A model generated the notes under the pieces. The model saw only the letters and a program-made list of their open reading frames with translations, did not search any database and was not told where the DNA came from. DNA of 64,000 bases from Halomonas sp. UBA3074 (GTDB taxonomy: Bacteria > Pseudomonadota > Gammaproteobacteria > Pseudomonadales > Halomonadaceae), in NCBI RefSeq assembly GCF_002366715.1, contig NZ_DFBS01000035.1:1-64000 (forward strand), read 5' to 3'. Below, piece by piece: positions 1 to 8,800 of the stretch. The stretch's first letter is position 1. The number at the start of each line of letters is the position of its first letter. The translations under genes were made by a program, and so were the position numbers.

Positions 1-2
1 AT

Positions 3-86
3 GTGAAACGTCAACAGGCCCTAGGTAACGAAGGCTTTACCGGTGGTCAGTGGTCGTTCGGTGTTCAAACAGAAGTGTGGTTCTAA
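3..86 (+). CDS. C-terminus of an outer-membrane beta-barrel protein (partial)
   Basis: The window opens inside a gene. The frame ending with TAA at 84-86 reads ...FTGGQWSFGVQTEVWF. Alternating aromatic/hydrophobic residues and a terminal phenylalanine are the usual C-terminal signature (last beta-strand, BAM recognition) of outer-membrane beta-barrels. Only 27 codons are visible, so the family cannot be named. A strong terminator follows 46 bp downstream, consistent with this being the real gene end. Confidence 0.55.
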   Translation: MKRQQALGNEGFTGGQWSFGVQTEVWF

Positions 87-132
87 ACGATGCGAGCGCC
101 TTAACGTCACCGTTTCTTCTCCAATGTTTGTT

Positions 133-159
133 GCCCGCGATCCTTCGCGGGCTTTTTTT
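133..159 (+). terminator. Rho-independent terminator after the outer-membrane protein gene
   Basis: Perfect 8-bp stem GCCCGCGA / TCGCGGGC with a TCCT loop (133-152), followed directly by seven T (153-159). It separates the partial gene from the DUF3455 gene. Confidence 0.9.
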
Positions 160-271
160 GCAGTCATTCAAAAAAAATTTTAATGAGCTGCATCCAATCA
201 AGGGCCTCGCGGGTATTCACTATACAGCCGCCATTGTTGGTCGCTGATAACAACCCTTTTAGGAGACTGAA

Positions 272-793
272 ATGACACTTCATCATCTAACGCGCGCTAC
301 CTTGGCCGCCACTCTGATTGCATCCTTCAGTCAAGCCGCTTTGGCCGAAACGCCTGCGGACGTCCAAGTGCCGGACGGAAACACCATCGCGCTCGAAACC
401 GTGGGCGTTGGCGCCATTACCTATATGTGTGAAACCAAAGACGACGGCAACATGGGTTGGGTATTCAAAGGCCCGCACGCTGCGCTTAACGATAGCGATG
501 GCAGCCAAGTAGGCAGCTACTACGGCCCGCCAGCCACGTGGGAAGCGTTGGATGGCTCTAAAGTAACGGGTACCCAGCTAGCAACGGCCGCCAACGGCGA
601 CGGCAACATTCCGCTACAGCTTGTAGAAGCCAACCCAGCCGAGGGTGAAGGCGCAATGACCGGCGTTAGCTACATTCAGCGCTTGAACACTCAGGGCGGT
701 GTTGCGCCTGATGTGACATGCGATATGGATCACGATGGTGCAACCGCCGTCGTTACCTATCAAGCGGACTACATCTTCTGGACTGCTGAGTAA
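272..793 (+). CDS. Secreted DUF3455 domain protein
   Basis: 173 residues with a clear Sec signal peptide (basic start, hydrophobic core, cleavage near ALA-ET at about residue 26). The mature part follows the DUF3455 pattern: VPDGNTIALE, a central WVFKGP, a YYGPPATWEA segment, and a late SYIQRLNTQGG followed by a Cys and a terminal YQADYIFW. Function of the family is not known; members are exported and often sit beside ECF sigma factors. Start supported by AGGAG at 261-265. The ECF sigma/anti-sigma pair follows after 98 bp holding a long hairpin, so it may be a target of that sigma factor (inference). Confidence 0.85.
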   Translation: MTLHHLTRATLAATLIASFSQAALAETPADVQVPDGNTIALETVGVGAITYMCETKDDGNMGWVFKGPHAALNDSDGSQVGSYYGPPATWEALDGSKVTGTQLATAANGDGNIPLQLVEANPAEGEGAMTGVSYIQRLNTQGGVAPDVTCDMDHDGATAVVTYQADYIFWTAE

Positions 794-801
794 GTCTAAT
801 T

Positions 802-834
802 CTGCTGGGGACTCGTTTGTCGGGTTCCCAGCAG
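802..834 (+). other. Long hairpin between DUF3455 gene and ECF sigma gene
   Basis: CTGCTGGG (802-809) pairs perfectly with CCCAGCAG (827-834); the inside can extend the stem with G-T wobbles around a TTTGT loop. No T-run follows, so this is not a standard terminator. It could protect the upstream mRNA end or attenuate transcription into the sigma factor gene. Confidence 0.5.
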
Positions 835-891
835 CTATGCTGTCTGTGATAACGACGACTGGCGTCGGTGCCGTCACCAGGGAGCTAGGTT

Positions 892-1455
892 TTGACTGAC
901 GTGTCTTTAGAATTTGATCATGCTGCCGCATTGGCGAAATGTGCCCGCGGCGAGCATGATGCCTTGCATCAACTCTACGTTTACGAAGGCGCCAGGCTGT
1001 TAGGTGTCGTCATAAGAATCGTCAAAGACCGGGGGATGGCAGAGGATATCGTGCACGATGCGTGTCTCAACATTTGGCAACGTGCCGACAGTTTCGACCC
1101 CAGCAAAGGATCCGCGCGCGCATGGATATTTAGCGTGGCGCGCCATTTGGCGTTGAACGCTATTCGCTACCGTGATCGCGAAATCAATTTTGCCAATGAT
1201 CCCGCCGACGAATTAGCGCAGGACGAACATTTCCAGCACGCTTATGTTGCCGAAGAAGCCTTTGATTGGCAGACCGGCCAGCGAATGGACAGCTGTTTAG
1301 AACAACTCGAGCCAGAGCGGCGCAACTGTGTACTCCATGCCTACGTTGATGGCCTGAGTCATGCAGAAATTTCTGCCCATACCGGGGCACCGCTCGGCAC
1401 CGTAAAGGCCTGGATAAAACGCAGTTTACTGCGCTTACGGGAGTGTATGGCATGA
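892..1455 (+). CDS. ECF (extracytoplasmic function) RNA polymerase sigma factor
   Basis: 187 residues. Region 2 runs from about residue 20 to 85 (VIRIVKDRGMAEDIVHDACL, then GSARAWIFSVARHLALN), and region 4 from about 125 to 185 (YVDGLSHAEISAHTGAPLGT, an HTH). This is the ECF layout without region 1 or 3. The likely start is TTG at 892, with GGGAGCTAGG just upstream. The stop overlaps the anti-sigma gene by 13 bp, indicating translational coupling. By family (RpoE/SigK-like, with an RskA-type partner) it should be held at the membrane by the next gene product and released by an envelope signal. The signal is not visible from sequence. Confidence 0.92.
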   Translation: MTDVSLEFDHAAALAKCARGEHDALHQLYVYEGARLLGVVIRIVKDRGMAEDIVHDACLNIWQRADSFDPSKGSARAWIFSVARHLALNAIRYRDREINFANDPADELAQDEHFQHAYVAEEAFDWQTGQRMDSCLEQLEPERRNCVLHAYVDGLSHAEISAHTGAPLGTVKAWIKRSLLRLRECMA

Positions 1456-2207
1456 CCCGCCCCAGTCAGCACGACCAGATAAGTGAAGATGACCATGCTT
1501 TGGCGGGGGAGTATGTGTTGGGCACGCTGTCGTTAACGCAGCGAGAAGCGCTGGAAGCACGGCTACCTAACGAACCCGAATTACAAAAAGCCGTGATGGC
1601 CTGGGAAGAGCGCTTTTTGCCCTATACCGCCATCACCACACGGGTCACTCCTTCGGATTACTTATGGCCGCGTATTGAACGCAGTTTAAAGGTCCGTGAA
1701 GAAAAGGCGCGAGAAGCATCCACTAAACGTGCTGGTTCTGTTAACAACCCACCACGGTCTCGCCGAATGCGCCACAGCCTGCCGCTGTGGCGGGGTGCGG
1801 CCGGGTTTGGTTTGGCAGCGGCGTTAGTGATGGGGGTGATGTTAACCAATGAACTCACTGAGCCGACGACGCCCGAATACATGGTAGTGCTGCTTGCCCC
1901 GCAAACACAGTCCGCCGGTTGGGTAGTTCAGGCATCATCGCGCCAGGAAATAGAGCTTATCCCGCTGGGTACGTTCGAAGTGCCTGAAGGTAAGGCGCTA
2001 GAGTTCTGGACCAAGGCAGATGAGTGGCAGGCGCCGGTATCACTGGGTTTAGTGGAGCCAGGCCAGCCGATTCGGATGCGTTTGGATCAGTTGCCACCGC
2101 TTGAGGATAACCAGCTGTTTGAGCTGACGCTGGAAGACGAAACCGGTTCGGCCACCGGCCTGCCCACCGGGCCAATCGAGTTTATTGGCCGTGCGGTCGA
2201 GATTTAA
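1443..2207 (+). CDS. Anti-sigma factor, RskA/anti-sigma-K type
   Basis: 254 residues. The N-terminal zinc-less anti-sigma helix bundle carries the family pattern HALAGEYVLGTLSLTQREAL, then a linker rich in Arg, one membrane helix around residues 118-137 (WRGAAGFGLAAALVMGVMLT), and a periplasmic RskA C-terminal domain (MVVLLAPQTQSAGWVVQ..., GKALEFWTKAD). The cytoplasmic head should bind the ECF factor encoded immediately upstream. Start ATG 1443 overlaps the sigma gene; ATG 1452 is an alternative. It converges with trkA, leaving 28 bp between stops. Confidence 0.9.
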   Translation: MYGMTRPSQHDQISEDDHALAGEYVLGTLSLTQREALEARLPNEPELQKAVMAWEERFLPYTAITTRVTPSDYLWPRIERSLKVREEKAREASTKRAGSVNNPPRSRRMRHSLPLWRGAAGFGLAAALVMGVMLTNELTEPTTPEYMVVLLAPQTQSAGWVVQASSRQEIELIPLGTFEVPEGKALEFWTKADEWQAPVSLGLVEPGQPIRMRLDQLPPLEDNQLFELTLEDETGSATGLPTGPIEFIGRAVEI

Positions 2208-2235
2208 CCTCGAAAAAGCGCCTGTTAATAGCGTC

Positions 2236-3609
2236 TTAGAAGAACGTAAGGCCCACTTGGAACAGGCGTTCTACCTCACGGATGCGGCGTTTATCGACCA
2301 CAAACAGAATCACGTGGTCGCCGCTCTCCACCATCACGTCGCCATGGGCGATGATGACCTCTTTACCGCGCACAATGGCGCCGATGGTGGTGCCTTCGGG
2401 GAGATCAATCTCTCGGATGGTGCGGCCAACCACTTTAGACGACTGCTTGTCGCCGTGGGCGATCGCCTCAATCGCTTCCGCGGCGCCCCGGCGCAACGAG
2501 TGGACGTTGACGATGTCGCCACGGCGCACGTGGGTCAGCAGACTGCCGATGGTGGCCTGCTGGGGTGATATCGCAATATCGATCTCGCCACCTTGCACCA
2601 AGTCTACATAAGCGGCGTTGTTAATCAGCGTCAGCACCTTCTTGGCGCCTAACCGCTTGGCCAGTAGTGACGACATGATATTGACCTCGTCGTCGTTGGT
2701 CAGCGCGCAGAAGATATCGCACTCTTCGATATTCTCTTCTTCCAGCAGCCGTTTGCTGGTGGCGCTGCCGTGAAGCACCACGGTGCGATCCAACCGCTCA
2801 GAGAGCGTTGTACAGCGTTCCAGGTTGTGCTCGATGATCTTGACCTGGTGGCTATGCTCCAAATGCTCCGCCAGCCGCTCGCCGATATTGCCGCCCCCGG
2901 CAATCACCACGCGGCGAAAATCCCGCTCGACCCGGCGCAGTTCGCTCATCACCGCGCGAATATCGCGCCGAGCGGCGAGGAAGAAGACCTCGTCGTCGGC
3001 TTCGATGACCGTGTCACCACGGGGAATGATCGGTCGACTGCGGCGGTAAATCGCCGCCACGCGGGTATCCACGTTGGGCATATGGCGACGCAAAAACGCC
3101 AAATCCTGGCCCACCAGCGGGCCGCCGTAAAAGGCTTTTACCGCGACCAACTGAACCAAGCCGCCCGCAAATTCCAGTACCTGAAGCGCACCGGGGTGCT
3201 CGATCAGGCGGCGCACGTGGTCGGTGACTACCTGCTCGGGACTGATCAATACATCGATGGGGATGGCTTCATGGGCAAATAGCCCTTTGCGGGTCAAGTA
3301 CGCCGTGGCGCGCACGCGGGCAATTTTAGTGGGGGTACGAAACAGCGTATGGGCCACTTGGCAGGCGATCATATTGATCTCGTCGCTGCTGGTCACGGCG
3401 ATCAACATATCGGCATCTTCGCAGCCTGCCTGGCGCAGCACGATCGGGTAGGAGCCCGCGCCGGTCACGGTGCGGATATCGAGCTTGGTGTGCAGATCGC
3501 GCAGCTTTTTCGCGTCGGTATCAACGACCGTGATGTCGTTTTCCTCGCGAGCGAGGTGTTCTGCCAAGGTGCCGCCGACCTGGCCGGCGCCGAGAATGAT
3601 GATTTTCAT
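2236..3609 (-). CDS. trkA: Trk potassium uptake regulatory protein TrkA
   Basis: 457 residues, the normal TrkA length. Two RCK units in tandem: the first Rossmann fold starts at residue 5 (LGAGQVGGTLAEHL) and the second around residue 235 (AGGGNIGERLAEHL), each followed by an RCK_C domain. TrkA is the cytoplasmic NAD(H)-binding ring that gates the TrkH channel subunit. It is the last gene of the operon and its ATG overlaps the response-regulator stop by 4 bp. In halophiles Trk accumulates K+ after osmotic upshift. Confidence 0.97.
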   Translation of the reverse strand: MKIIILGAGQVGGTLAEHLAREENDITVVDTDAKKLRDLHTKLDIRTVTGAGSYPIVLRQAGCEDADMLIAVTSSDEINMIACQVAHTLFRTPTKIARVRATAYLTRKGLFAHEAIPIDVLISPEQVVTDHVRRLIEHPGALQVLEFAGGLVQLVAVKAFYGGPLVGQDLAFLRRHMPNVDTRVAAIYRRSRPIIPRGDTVIEADDEVFFLAARRDIRAVMSELRRVERDFRRVVIAGGGNIGERLAEHLEHSHQVKIIEHNLERCTTLSERLDRTVVLHGSATSKRLLEEENIEECDIFCALTNDDEVNIMSSLLAKRLGAKKVLTLINNAAYVDLVQGGEIDIAISPQQATIGSLLTHVRRGDIVNVHSLRRGAAEAIEAIAHGDKQSSKVVGRTIREIDLPEGTTIGAIVRGKEVIIAHGDVMVESGDHVILFVVDKRRIREVERLFQVGLTFF

Positions 3610-4331
3610 ACGCTCTTATCCTCTTGGTCGGGCTCAGGAGATAGTCGATAACCAATGCCGGGTTCAGTTTGCAGCAGTGTGGGCGATTGGGGATTGTCAC
3701 CTAATTTGTAGCGCAGTTTGCTCACGACGATACGTAAATAGTGAGTGTCATCTTGGTGGCTAGGCCCCCAAACCTGACGAAGTAGCTGGGTTTGAGTGAC
3801 GACCCGACCAGCAGAGGCGATAAGGTGGGTCAGAACGGCAAACTCTTTAGGGGTTAAATGTACTGCCTCGTTATCCAAGCTTACTTGGTGGGCTGCGATA
3901 TCTACCTTCAAGCCACCATGCTGGTAGCGAGGTGCACTCGAATTATTGGCGCGCCGCCTTAACAGGGCTCGAATGCGGGCTAAAAGCTCTTGAATACCAA
4001 ATGGCTTGGTGACGTAATCGCTGGCTCCGTTATCCAGTGCGCGAACCTTCTCGGCCTCGTGCCCGCGAACCGAGATTATGATGACAGGTACTTCGCAACG
4101 TTGGCGGATGGCGTCAAGCACTTGTTGACCATCCATGTCGGGCAAGCCGAGGTCAAGTAGGACGATGTCAGCGTTGGGTACAGAGGTGCCAGCGCTGAGT
4201 TTCCCTAATCCTTCGCGACCACTGGCGGCTTCAATTACTTGGAACCCCTGGGAATTAAGACTGATACGTAAAAAGTGGCGAATGTGGGGTTCGTCATCGA
4301 TGACCAGCACGCGCGCTTGTTCACTGTTCAC
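3606..4331 (-). CDS. kdpE: KdpE-like OmpR-family response regulator
   Basis: 241 residues. Receiver domain (acidic pair IDDE at 11-14, phosphoacceptor D60 in LLDLGLPD, the conserved Lys in YVTKPFG) followed by a winged-helix OmpR/PhoB output domain (LTPKEFAVLTHLIASAGRVV..., GIGYRL). The overall sequence resembles KdpE. Its gene overlaps the kinase gene by 11 bp and trkA by 4 bp, so it is part of the trkH-trkA operon rather than of a kdpFABC operon. A role in regulating Trk is inference from context. Confidence 0.88.
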   Translation of the reverse strand: MNSEQARVLVIDDEPHIRHFLRISLNSQGFQVIEAASGREGLGKLSAGTSVPNADIVLLDLGLPDMDGQQVLDAIRQRCEVPVIIISVRGHEAEKVRALDNGASDYVTKPFGIQELLARIRALLRRRANNSSAPRYQHGGLKVDIAAHQVSLDNEAVHLTPKEFAVLTHLIASAGRVVTQTQLLRQVWGPSHQDDTHYLRIVVSKLRYKLGDNPQSPTLLQTEPGIGYRLSPEPDQEDKSV

Positions 4332-5508
4332 ACTCTGTCTCCTCGCTAGGTAGCGGCAGAGCCATGGCGATCGTAGTGCCTATGCCAGCAGGTCCTTGCT
4401 TGGCGTAAATATGTCCGGCATGAGCGCCAAACATGCCACGACTAATCGCTAGCCCCAGGCCGTTACCGTGTCGGTTGCGATCCCCTTCATGGCCGGTAAC
4501 GAACATATCGAATACCTGCTCGCGCAACTCAGGCGGAATGCCAGGCCCCTCATCGGTGACAGAAAACAGCAGCGCAGCAGTCTCATCAGTGTCCTGTTTA
4601 GTAGTGCCGTTCTTGGTAGCCCTGGTTAGCTTGGAACAGTAAGCTTCGATAGTGATGCAACCCTGAGGAGGCGAGAAGCGTGCCGCATTCTCCAGCACAT
4701 TGACCAGAGCCTGCTCGATTAGTGCTGGATGAACGTAGAGCAAGGGCAGGTCATCAGGCCAGTGTTGCTTAATCTGTAGGCCATCTAGTGTGTTCCCCAG
4801 GCGCTTACGAGCCGATGCGACCAAATCGCCAAAGGTGACCCAGTCACGCTCGATTTTCATATTGCCGTGATCCAGCCGGGTCATGTCCAACAGATTCTGT
4901 ATATAGCGATTTAGCCGTTCACTTTCGCTTAGCACACCATCCAGCAGCTCAAAGCGATCATGCTGGGTCAACTGATCATCTAGGGTGCGCAACGAGCTAG
5001 CGGCGCCAATGATCGATGCTAGCGGGGTACGCAGGTCGTGGGATACCGATGAGAGTAACGCTGACCTGAGCCTCTCCTGCTCTTCTGCAAGGCGCGCTTC
5101 GCTGAGCTCCGTTAACCGTTGTTGGCGGTCACCAGCGAGCTTGCCTACTACCACAGCCACCAATAGGAAGAAGAGCAGCGTTAGTAATTGCTCCTGCTCC
5201 TCGACCGCTAGCGAAAAATGCGGGACGGTAAAGCAGAAATTAAAGGTTAGAAAACCGAGCAGGGCGCTGATCAGAGCCGCGTAGCTGCCAGCTAAAACGG
5301 CGCTAGTGAGAACCGCGGTCAAAAAAATTAACGAAAGATTGGCTAGCGCCAGCCATGCGTAAAGCCCCCAGGCGACCAACAGCGCAGCACTGGTACTTGT
5401 CAATGCGATCAACATTTCGTTCCGCTTGGGTATGCGTAACTGATGAAAAAAGTGCACCGCGCTTTCAATGATTGATTTACTCAGTGGCATGATGTTGTCG
5501 TCCTTCAT
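4321..5508 (-). CDS. KdpD-like sensor histidine kinase lacking the N-terminal KdpD/Usp sensor part
   Basis: 395 residues, against nearly 900 for full KdpD. It begins almost directly with the four-helix DUF4118 membrane region (about residues 33-125), then HisKA with H157 in SSVSHDLRTPLASIIGA, then a HATPase_c domain with N box (LVNVLENAARFSPP) and G boxes (DEGPGIPPEL, GNGLGLAISRGM). The cytoplasmic KdpD (c-di-AMP/K+-responsive) and Usp domains are absent, and no upstream piece of them is found because trkH ends 7 bp before. By homology it phosphorylates the adjacent KdpE-like regulator. Confidence 0.9.
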   Translation of the reverse strand: MKDDNIMPLSKSIIESAVHFFHQLRIPKRNEMLIALTSTSAALLVAWGLYAWLALANLSLIFLTAVLTSAVLAGSYAALISALLGFLTFNFCFTVPHFSLAVEEQEQLLTLLFFLLVAVVVGKLAGDRQQRLTELSEARLAEEQERLRSALLSSVSHDLRTPLASIIGAASSLRTLDDQLTQHDRFELLDGVLSESERLNRYIQNLLDMTRLDHGNMKIERDWVTFGDLVASARKRLGNTLDGLQIKQHWPDDLPLLYVHPALIEQALVNVLENAARFSPPQGCITIEAYCSKLTRATKNGTTKQDTDETAALLFSVTDEGPGIPPELREQVFDMFVTGHEGDRNRHGNGLGLAISRGMFGAHAGHIYAKQGPAGIGTTIAMALPLPSEETECEQ

Positions 5509-5515
5509 GGCCAGC

Positions 5516-7039
5516 CTAACGCCGCCAGAACATCGGCGTCAGTAATACCACGACGGTCAGGATCTCTAAACGGCCCATCAGCATGCCGATGCATAGCAGC
5601 CACTTTGCCGCATCTGGTAACGAAGAAAAATTGCCGGCCGGGCCAATGATATCGCCAAGCCCAGGCCCGACATTGGTCACCGCGGTAGCGGCGCCGGAAA
5701 GCGCTGTCACTAAGTCCAGCCCCAGCGCGGATAAGCTGAGTGCCAGGGCGGCGATGGTGATAAAGAAGAAAAATGAGAACGCGACCACGCTGCGCGAAAT
5801 ATCGCTAGTCACCGGTTGATGGTTATAGCGATTCGTAAAAACGCCGTTGGCATGAATCAAATAGCGCAGTTGGTTTTGCAGCATTAGCGTCGCAATTTGG
5901 AAGCGGAAAATTTTCATCCCGCCGCTGGTCGAGCCGCTGCACCCACCCACAAAGGTCAGGTAGAAAAACGCGGCCACCGGCAGCGCGCCCCACAGCGTAT
6001 AGTCATCAGAGGCGTAGCCGGTAGTAGTCACTACTGAGACTACGTTGAAGGTGACATGGGTTAACGACACAAACCAGTTATCCCCGTGCAGGACTCGCCA
6101 AGCGCTGAGCACTAAAATCGCAGCCAATAGAAGCTTCAAAAGGCCACGAACCTGCTGGTCTTTCCACAGCGCATCACGCGATGAGCGTATAAAGCGGATA
6201 TAAAGCACAAACGGTAATGCGCCGCTGAGCATAAATAAGCTCGCCATCCAAAGTAGCCACGGCTGCTCGCTGTAAGCGCCGAAGGAGGCGTCTGAGTTCG
6301 CAAAACCGCCGGTAGAGAGAGAGCTCATTCCGTGAACGGTGGCGTCCAACAGCGTCATTCCACCAAACCAATAACTAGCGATCGCGAACAAGGTGAGGCT
6401 GACATAAATCGTTAGCGTCGCTTTCGCAATGCCGCCAGTGCGCGGCATTACTTTATCCGACCAGTCGGACGATTCGGTATGAAACAGCCGCATACCGCCG
6501 ACTTTCAGAAAAGGCAGAATGGCAATGCCCATCACGATAATGCCAATGCCGCCCATCCACTGCATCAACCCTCGCCACAGTTTCAAGCCATCGGAGAAGT
6601 GTTCAATGCCCACCAGAATGGTAGAGCCGGTGGTCGTGATCGCCGATACCGATTCAAACACGGCGTTCGTGAAGGTCAATTGAGGCGCCCCCAGTACCAA
6701 CGGTAGGCTGGCAAAGCCGCTAATCGTGACCCAGCTCGCTGCAGTTAGGATAAACATCTGCCAGGGCTTGAGTTCCAGCGATGCTCGATAGGTGAGTAGC
6801 CAAGTCAGTGCGGCGGCACTGATGATGATCAACACGGAAACAGCAAAGGCGGGTGCATCCGGGTCATTCTCAATCAGCAATACCAGTAGTGGCACCAACA
6901 TGAAAAGCGTGAGCACGATCCACAGAATCGCCATGATTTTAAACACCGGCGCCCAGTGCCGATACATATCCCTGCTGCGATGAAACCACGGTGTCAAAGG
7001 TGCCATATACCCAGCTCGCCATTTAGTATTCTTAAGCAT
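5516..7039 (-). CDS. trkH: Trk-type K+ transporter membrane subunit TrkH/TrkG
   Basis: 507 residues with about ten membrane segments and the repeated pore motifs of the Trk/Ktr/HKT superfamily, for example TTTGSTILVG, SLSTGGFANSD, VVTTTGYASDD and TNVGPGLGDI, whose central Gly forms the selectivity filter. First gene of the trkH-kinase-regulator-trkA operon. The start is uncertain: ATG at 7039 has no evident ribosome site, ATG at 7006 follows GAGCTGGG, and ATG at 6967 would best match usual TrkH length (about 483). Confidence 0.93.
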   Translation of the reverse strand: MLKNTKWRAGYMAPLTPWFHRSRDMYRHWAPVFKIMAILWIVLTLFMLVPLLVLLIENDPDAPAFAVSVLIIISAAALTWLLTYRASLELKPWQMFILTAASWVTISGFASLPLVLGAPQLTFTNAVFESVSAITTTGSTILVGIEHFSDGLKLWRGLMQWMGGIGIIVMGIAILPFLKVGGMRLFHTESSDWSDKVMPRTGGIAKATLTIYVSLTLFAIASYWFGGMTLLDATVHGMSSLSTGGFANSDASFGAYSEQPWLLWMASLFMLSGALPFVLYIRFIRSSRDALWKDQQVRGLLKLLLAAILVLSAWRVLHGDNWFVSLTHVTFNVVSVVTTTGYASDDYTLWGALPVAAFFYLTFVGGCSGSTSGGMKIFRFQIATLMLQNQLRYLIHANGVFTNRYNHQPVTSDISRSVVAFSFFFFITIAALALSLSALGLDLVTALSGAATAVTNVGPGLGDIIGPAGNFSSLPDAAKWLLCIGMLMGRLEILTVVVLLTPMFWRR

Positions 7040-7192
7040 GCGCTAAGAGAACACGACCTTCCATAAAAAGTCTGTAAAAAAGCAGCGCAGTTGACTAGTT
7101 TTTGGTGGGTTGAACGCCACCGATATCGCCGCCGGGCATGTTAGAAGCGTAGAGTAAGCGTATCGACGATAAATTGTAGCTAACTGCTTTTT

Positions 7193-7207
7193 TGTAGTAA
7201 AATTACA
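7193..7207. promoter_or_regulatory. HexR-like operator 1 upstream of zwf
   Basis: TGTAGTAAAATTACA closely matches the palindromic HexR box known from Shewanella/Pseudomonas (TGTAAT-N3-ATTACA type). It lies about 90 bp upstream of the zwf start in the trkH-zwf divergent gap. HexR is an RpiR-family repressor released by KDPG. hexR itself is not in this window. Confidence 0.75.
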
Positions 7208-7247
7208 TGAATTGTTGCGAACAACGCCCGCAATACGGTAAATTTTA

Positions 7248-7262
7248 GGTAATCTAACTACA
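7248..7262. promoter_or_regulatory. HexR-like operator 2 upstream of zwf
   Basis: The complement reads TGTAGTTAGATTACC, matching the same box as 7193-7207 with one end mismatch. It sits 32 bp before the zwf ATG, a typical repressor position. Confidence 0.65.
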
Positions 7263-7293
7263 TTAGATAGCCTAATTATAAATAGGAGCAACG

Positions 7294-8799
7294 ATGAGCC
7301 AGTCCACTGCTTCCCAAGGTGCCCCGTTGGGCGATCCAAATAATGCTATCGATTTAGCCCTGTTTGGCGCGCTGGGGGATCTTGCCATGCGCAAGCTGTT
7401 TCCTGCCTTATACCATCTTGACCGTGAAGGCTTAATGCCCGAAAGCACGCGCATCATGGGACTGGCTCGCCAAGAGCACGATGTGGCGTCATTTCGCCAG
7501 ATGGTGAGCGATGCGCTGCAAAAGCGAATCAAGAGCAACGAGCAAGATAAGCAAAGCATGGAGCGCTTTCTTGCCCGCCTGGATTACTTACAGCTCGATT
7601 TTGCCAATGTCGAAGGCTACGACGCTATCCGCGAATGGCGTAAGGGTTCTCCTCGGCCGATGGTGGTGTACCTGTCCGTTGGTGCACGTATTTATGGCGA
7701 TATTTGCCGTCATCTTCAGGCCAGCAAAAGCCTGGACGACGAGTCTCGCGTCGTGGTTGAAAAACCCATTGGCTATGACCTGCACTCTTCAGTCGAAATT
7801 AACGACGCCATTGGCGAGGTATTTCCTGAATCGCGGGTGTATCGCATCGACCACTATTTGGGCAAAGAGACCGTACAGAATTTGATTGCACTGCGTTTTG
7901 CCAATCCTTTATTCGGCACTCAGTGGAATCAGAACAATATTTCCCATGTGGAAATTACCGTGGCCGAAAAAGTCGGCATTGAAGGTCGCTGGGGCTATTT
8001 CGACGAAGCGGGTCAGCTACGTGATATGGTGCAAAACCACCTGCTCCAGCTGCTGTGTTTGATTGCCATGGACCCGCCCTCGAACCTGGATGCCGATGCC
8101 ATCCGCGACGAGAAGGTGAAGGTGCTAAAAGCGCTCAAGCCTTTTGTCGGCGAAGCGCTGGGGCGTGATGTGGTGCGTGGCCAATACATCGCGGGCACCA
8201 GCGATGGCCAGTCGGTGCCCGGCTATTTAGAGGAAGAGGGCGCCAATACCCAAAGCCAGACCGAGACCTTCGTGGCGATGAAAACAGAGGTCTCTAACTG
8301 GCGCTGGGCAGGCGTGCCGTTCTATTTGCGAACGGGTAAACGCATGCCGGAGAAGCTGTCACAGATTGTGATTCACTTCCGCCAGCAGCCGCACTATATC
8401 TTCGACCCAGACCAGCGCGGTATTGCCTCCAATAAGCTGATTATCCGCCTTCAGCCGGAAGAGGGCATTGCCCTGCAGGTATTAACCAAAGACAGCGGTC
8501 TGGACAAAGGCATGCGCCTTCGCCCCGGCCCGCTGCACCTGGACTTCAACAGTGCCTTCCCCAAATCGCGGATACCGGATGCCTATGAGCGGCTGTTGTT
8601 GGAAGTAATGAAAGGCCAGCAATATCTGTTCGTTCGGCGCGATGAAATCGAACACGCCTGGCGCTGGTGCGATCAGTTGATCGACGGCTGGAAAAAGCGC
8701 GATACGCCGCCACGCCGCTATCCTGCAGGCTCCTGGGGGCCGGTTGCCTCTATCGCTATGATTACCCAGGACGGCCGCAGCTGGTACGAGGATTATTGA
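7294..8799 (+). CDS. zwf: Glucose-6-phosphate 1-dehydrogenase
   Basis: 501 residues, the usual length. Oxidises glucose-6-phosphate to 6-phosphogluconolactone with NADP+ or NAD+. Visible: N-terminal Rossmann motif FGALGDLAMRKLFPALYHL, the signature RIDHYLGKETVQN with its catalytic His-Tyr, and a conserved C-terminal half. ATG preceded by AGGAG at 7284-7288. The pgl ATG begins 2 bp after the stop region, so zwf-pgl are co-transcribed, with eda next; this is the oxidative feed into the ED pathway. Two HexR-like boxes lie upstream. Confidence 0.98.
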   Translation: MSQSTASQGAPLGDPNNAIDLALFGALGDLAMRKLFPALYHLDREGLMPESTRIMGLARQEHDVASFRQMVSDALQKRIKSNEQDKQSMERFLARLDYLQLDFANVEGYDAIREWRKGSPRPMVVYLSVGARIYGDICRHLQASKSLDDESRVVVEKPIGYDLHSSVEINDAIGEVFPESRVYRIDHYLGKETVQNLIALRFANPLFGTQWNQNNISHVEITVAEKVGIEGRWGYFDEAGQLRDMVQNHLLQLLCLIAMDPPSNLDADAIRDEKVKVLKALKPFVGEALGRDVVRGQYIAGTSDGQSVPGYLEEEGANTQSQTETFVAMKTEVSNWRWAGVPFYLRTGKRMPEKLSQIVIHFRQQPHYIFDPDQRGIASNKLIIRLQPEEGIALQVLTKDSGLDKGMRLRPGPLHLDFNSAFPKSRIPDAYERLLLEVMKGQQYLFVRRDEIEHAWRWCDQLIDGWKKRDTPPRRYPAGSWGPVASIAMITQDGRSWYEDY

Positions 8800-8800
8800 T

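Noticed and set aside
7043..7339. Small minus-strand genes in the trkH-zwf gap
   Set aside because: Frames are antisense to the zwf start or cross HexR-like boxes and show no family features.
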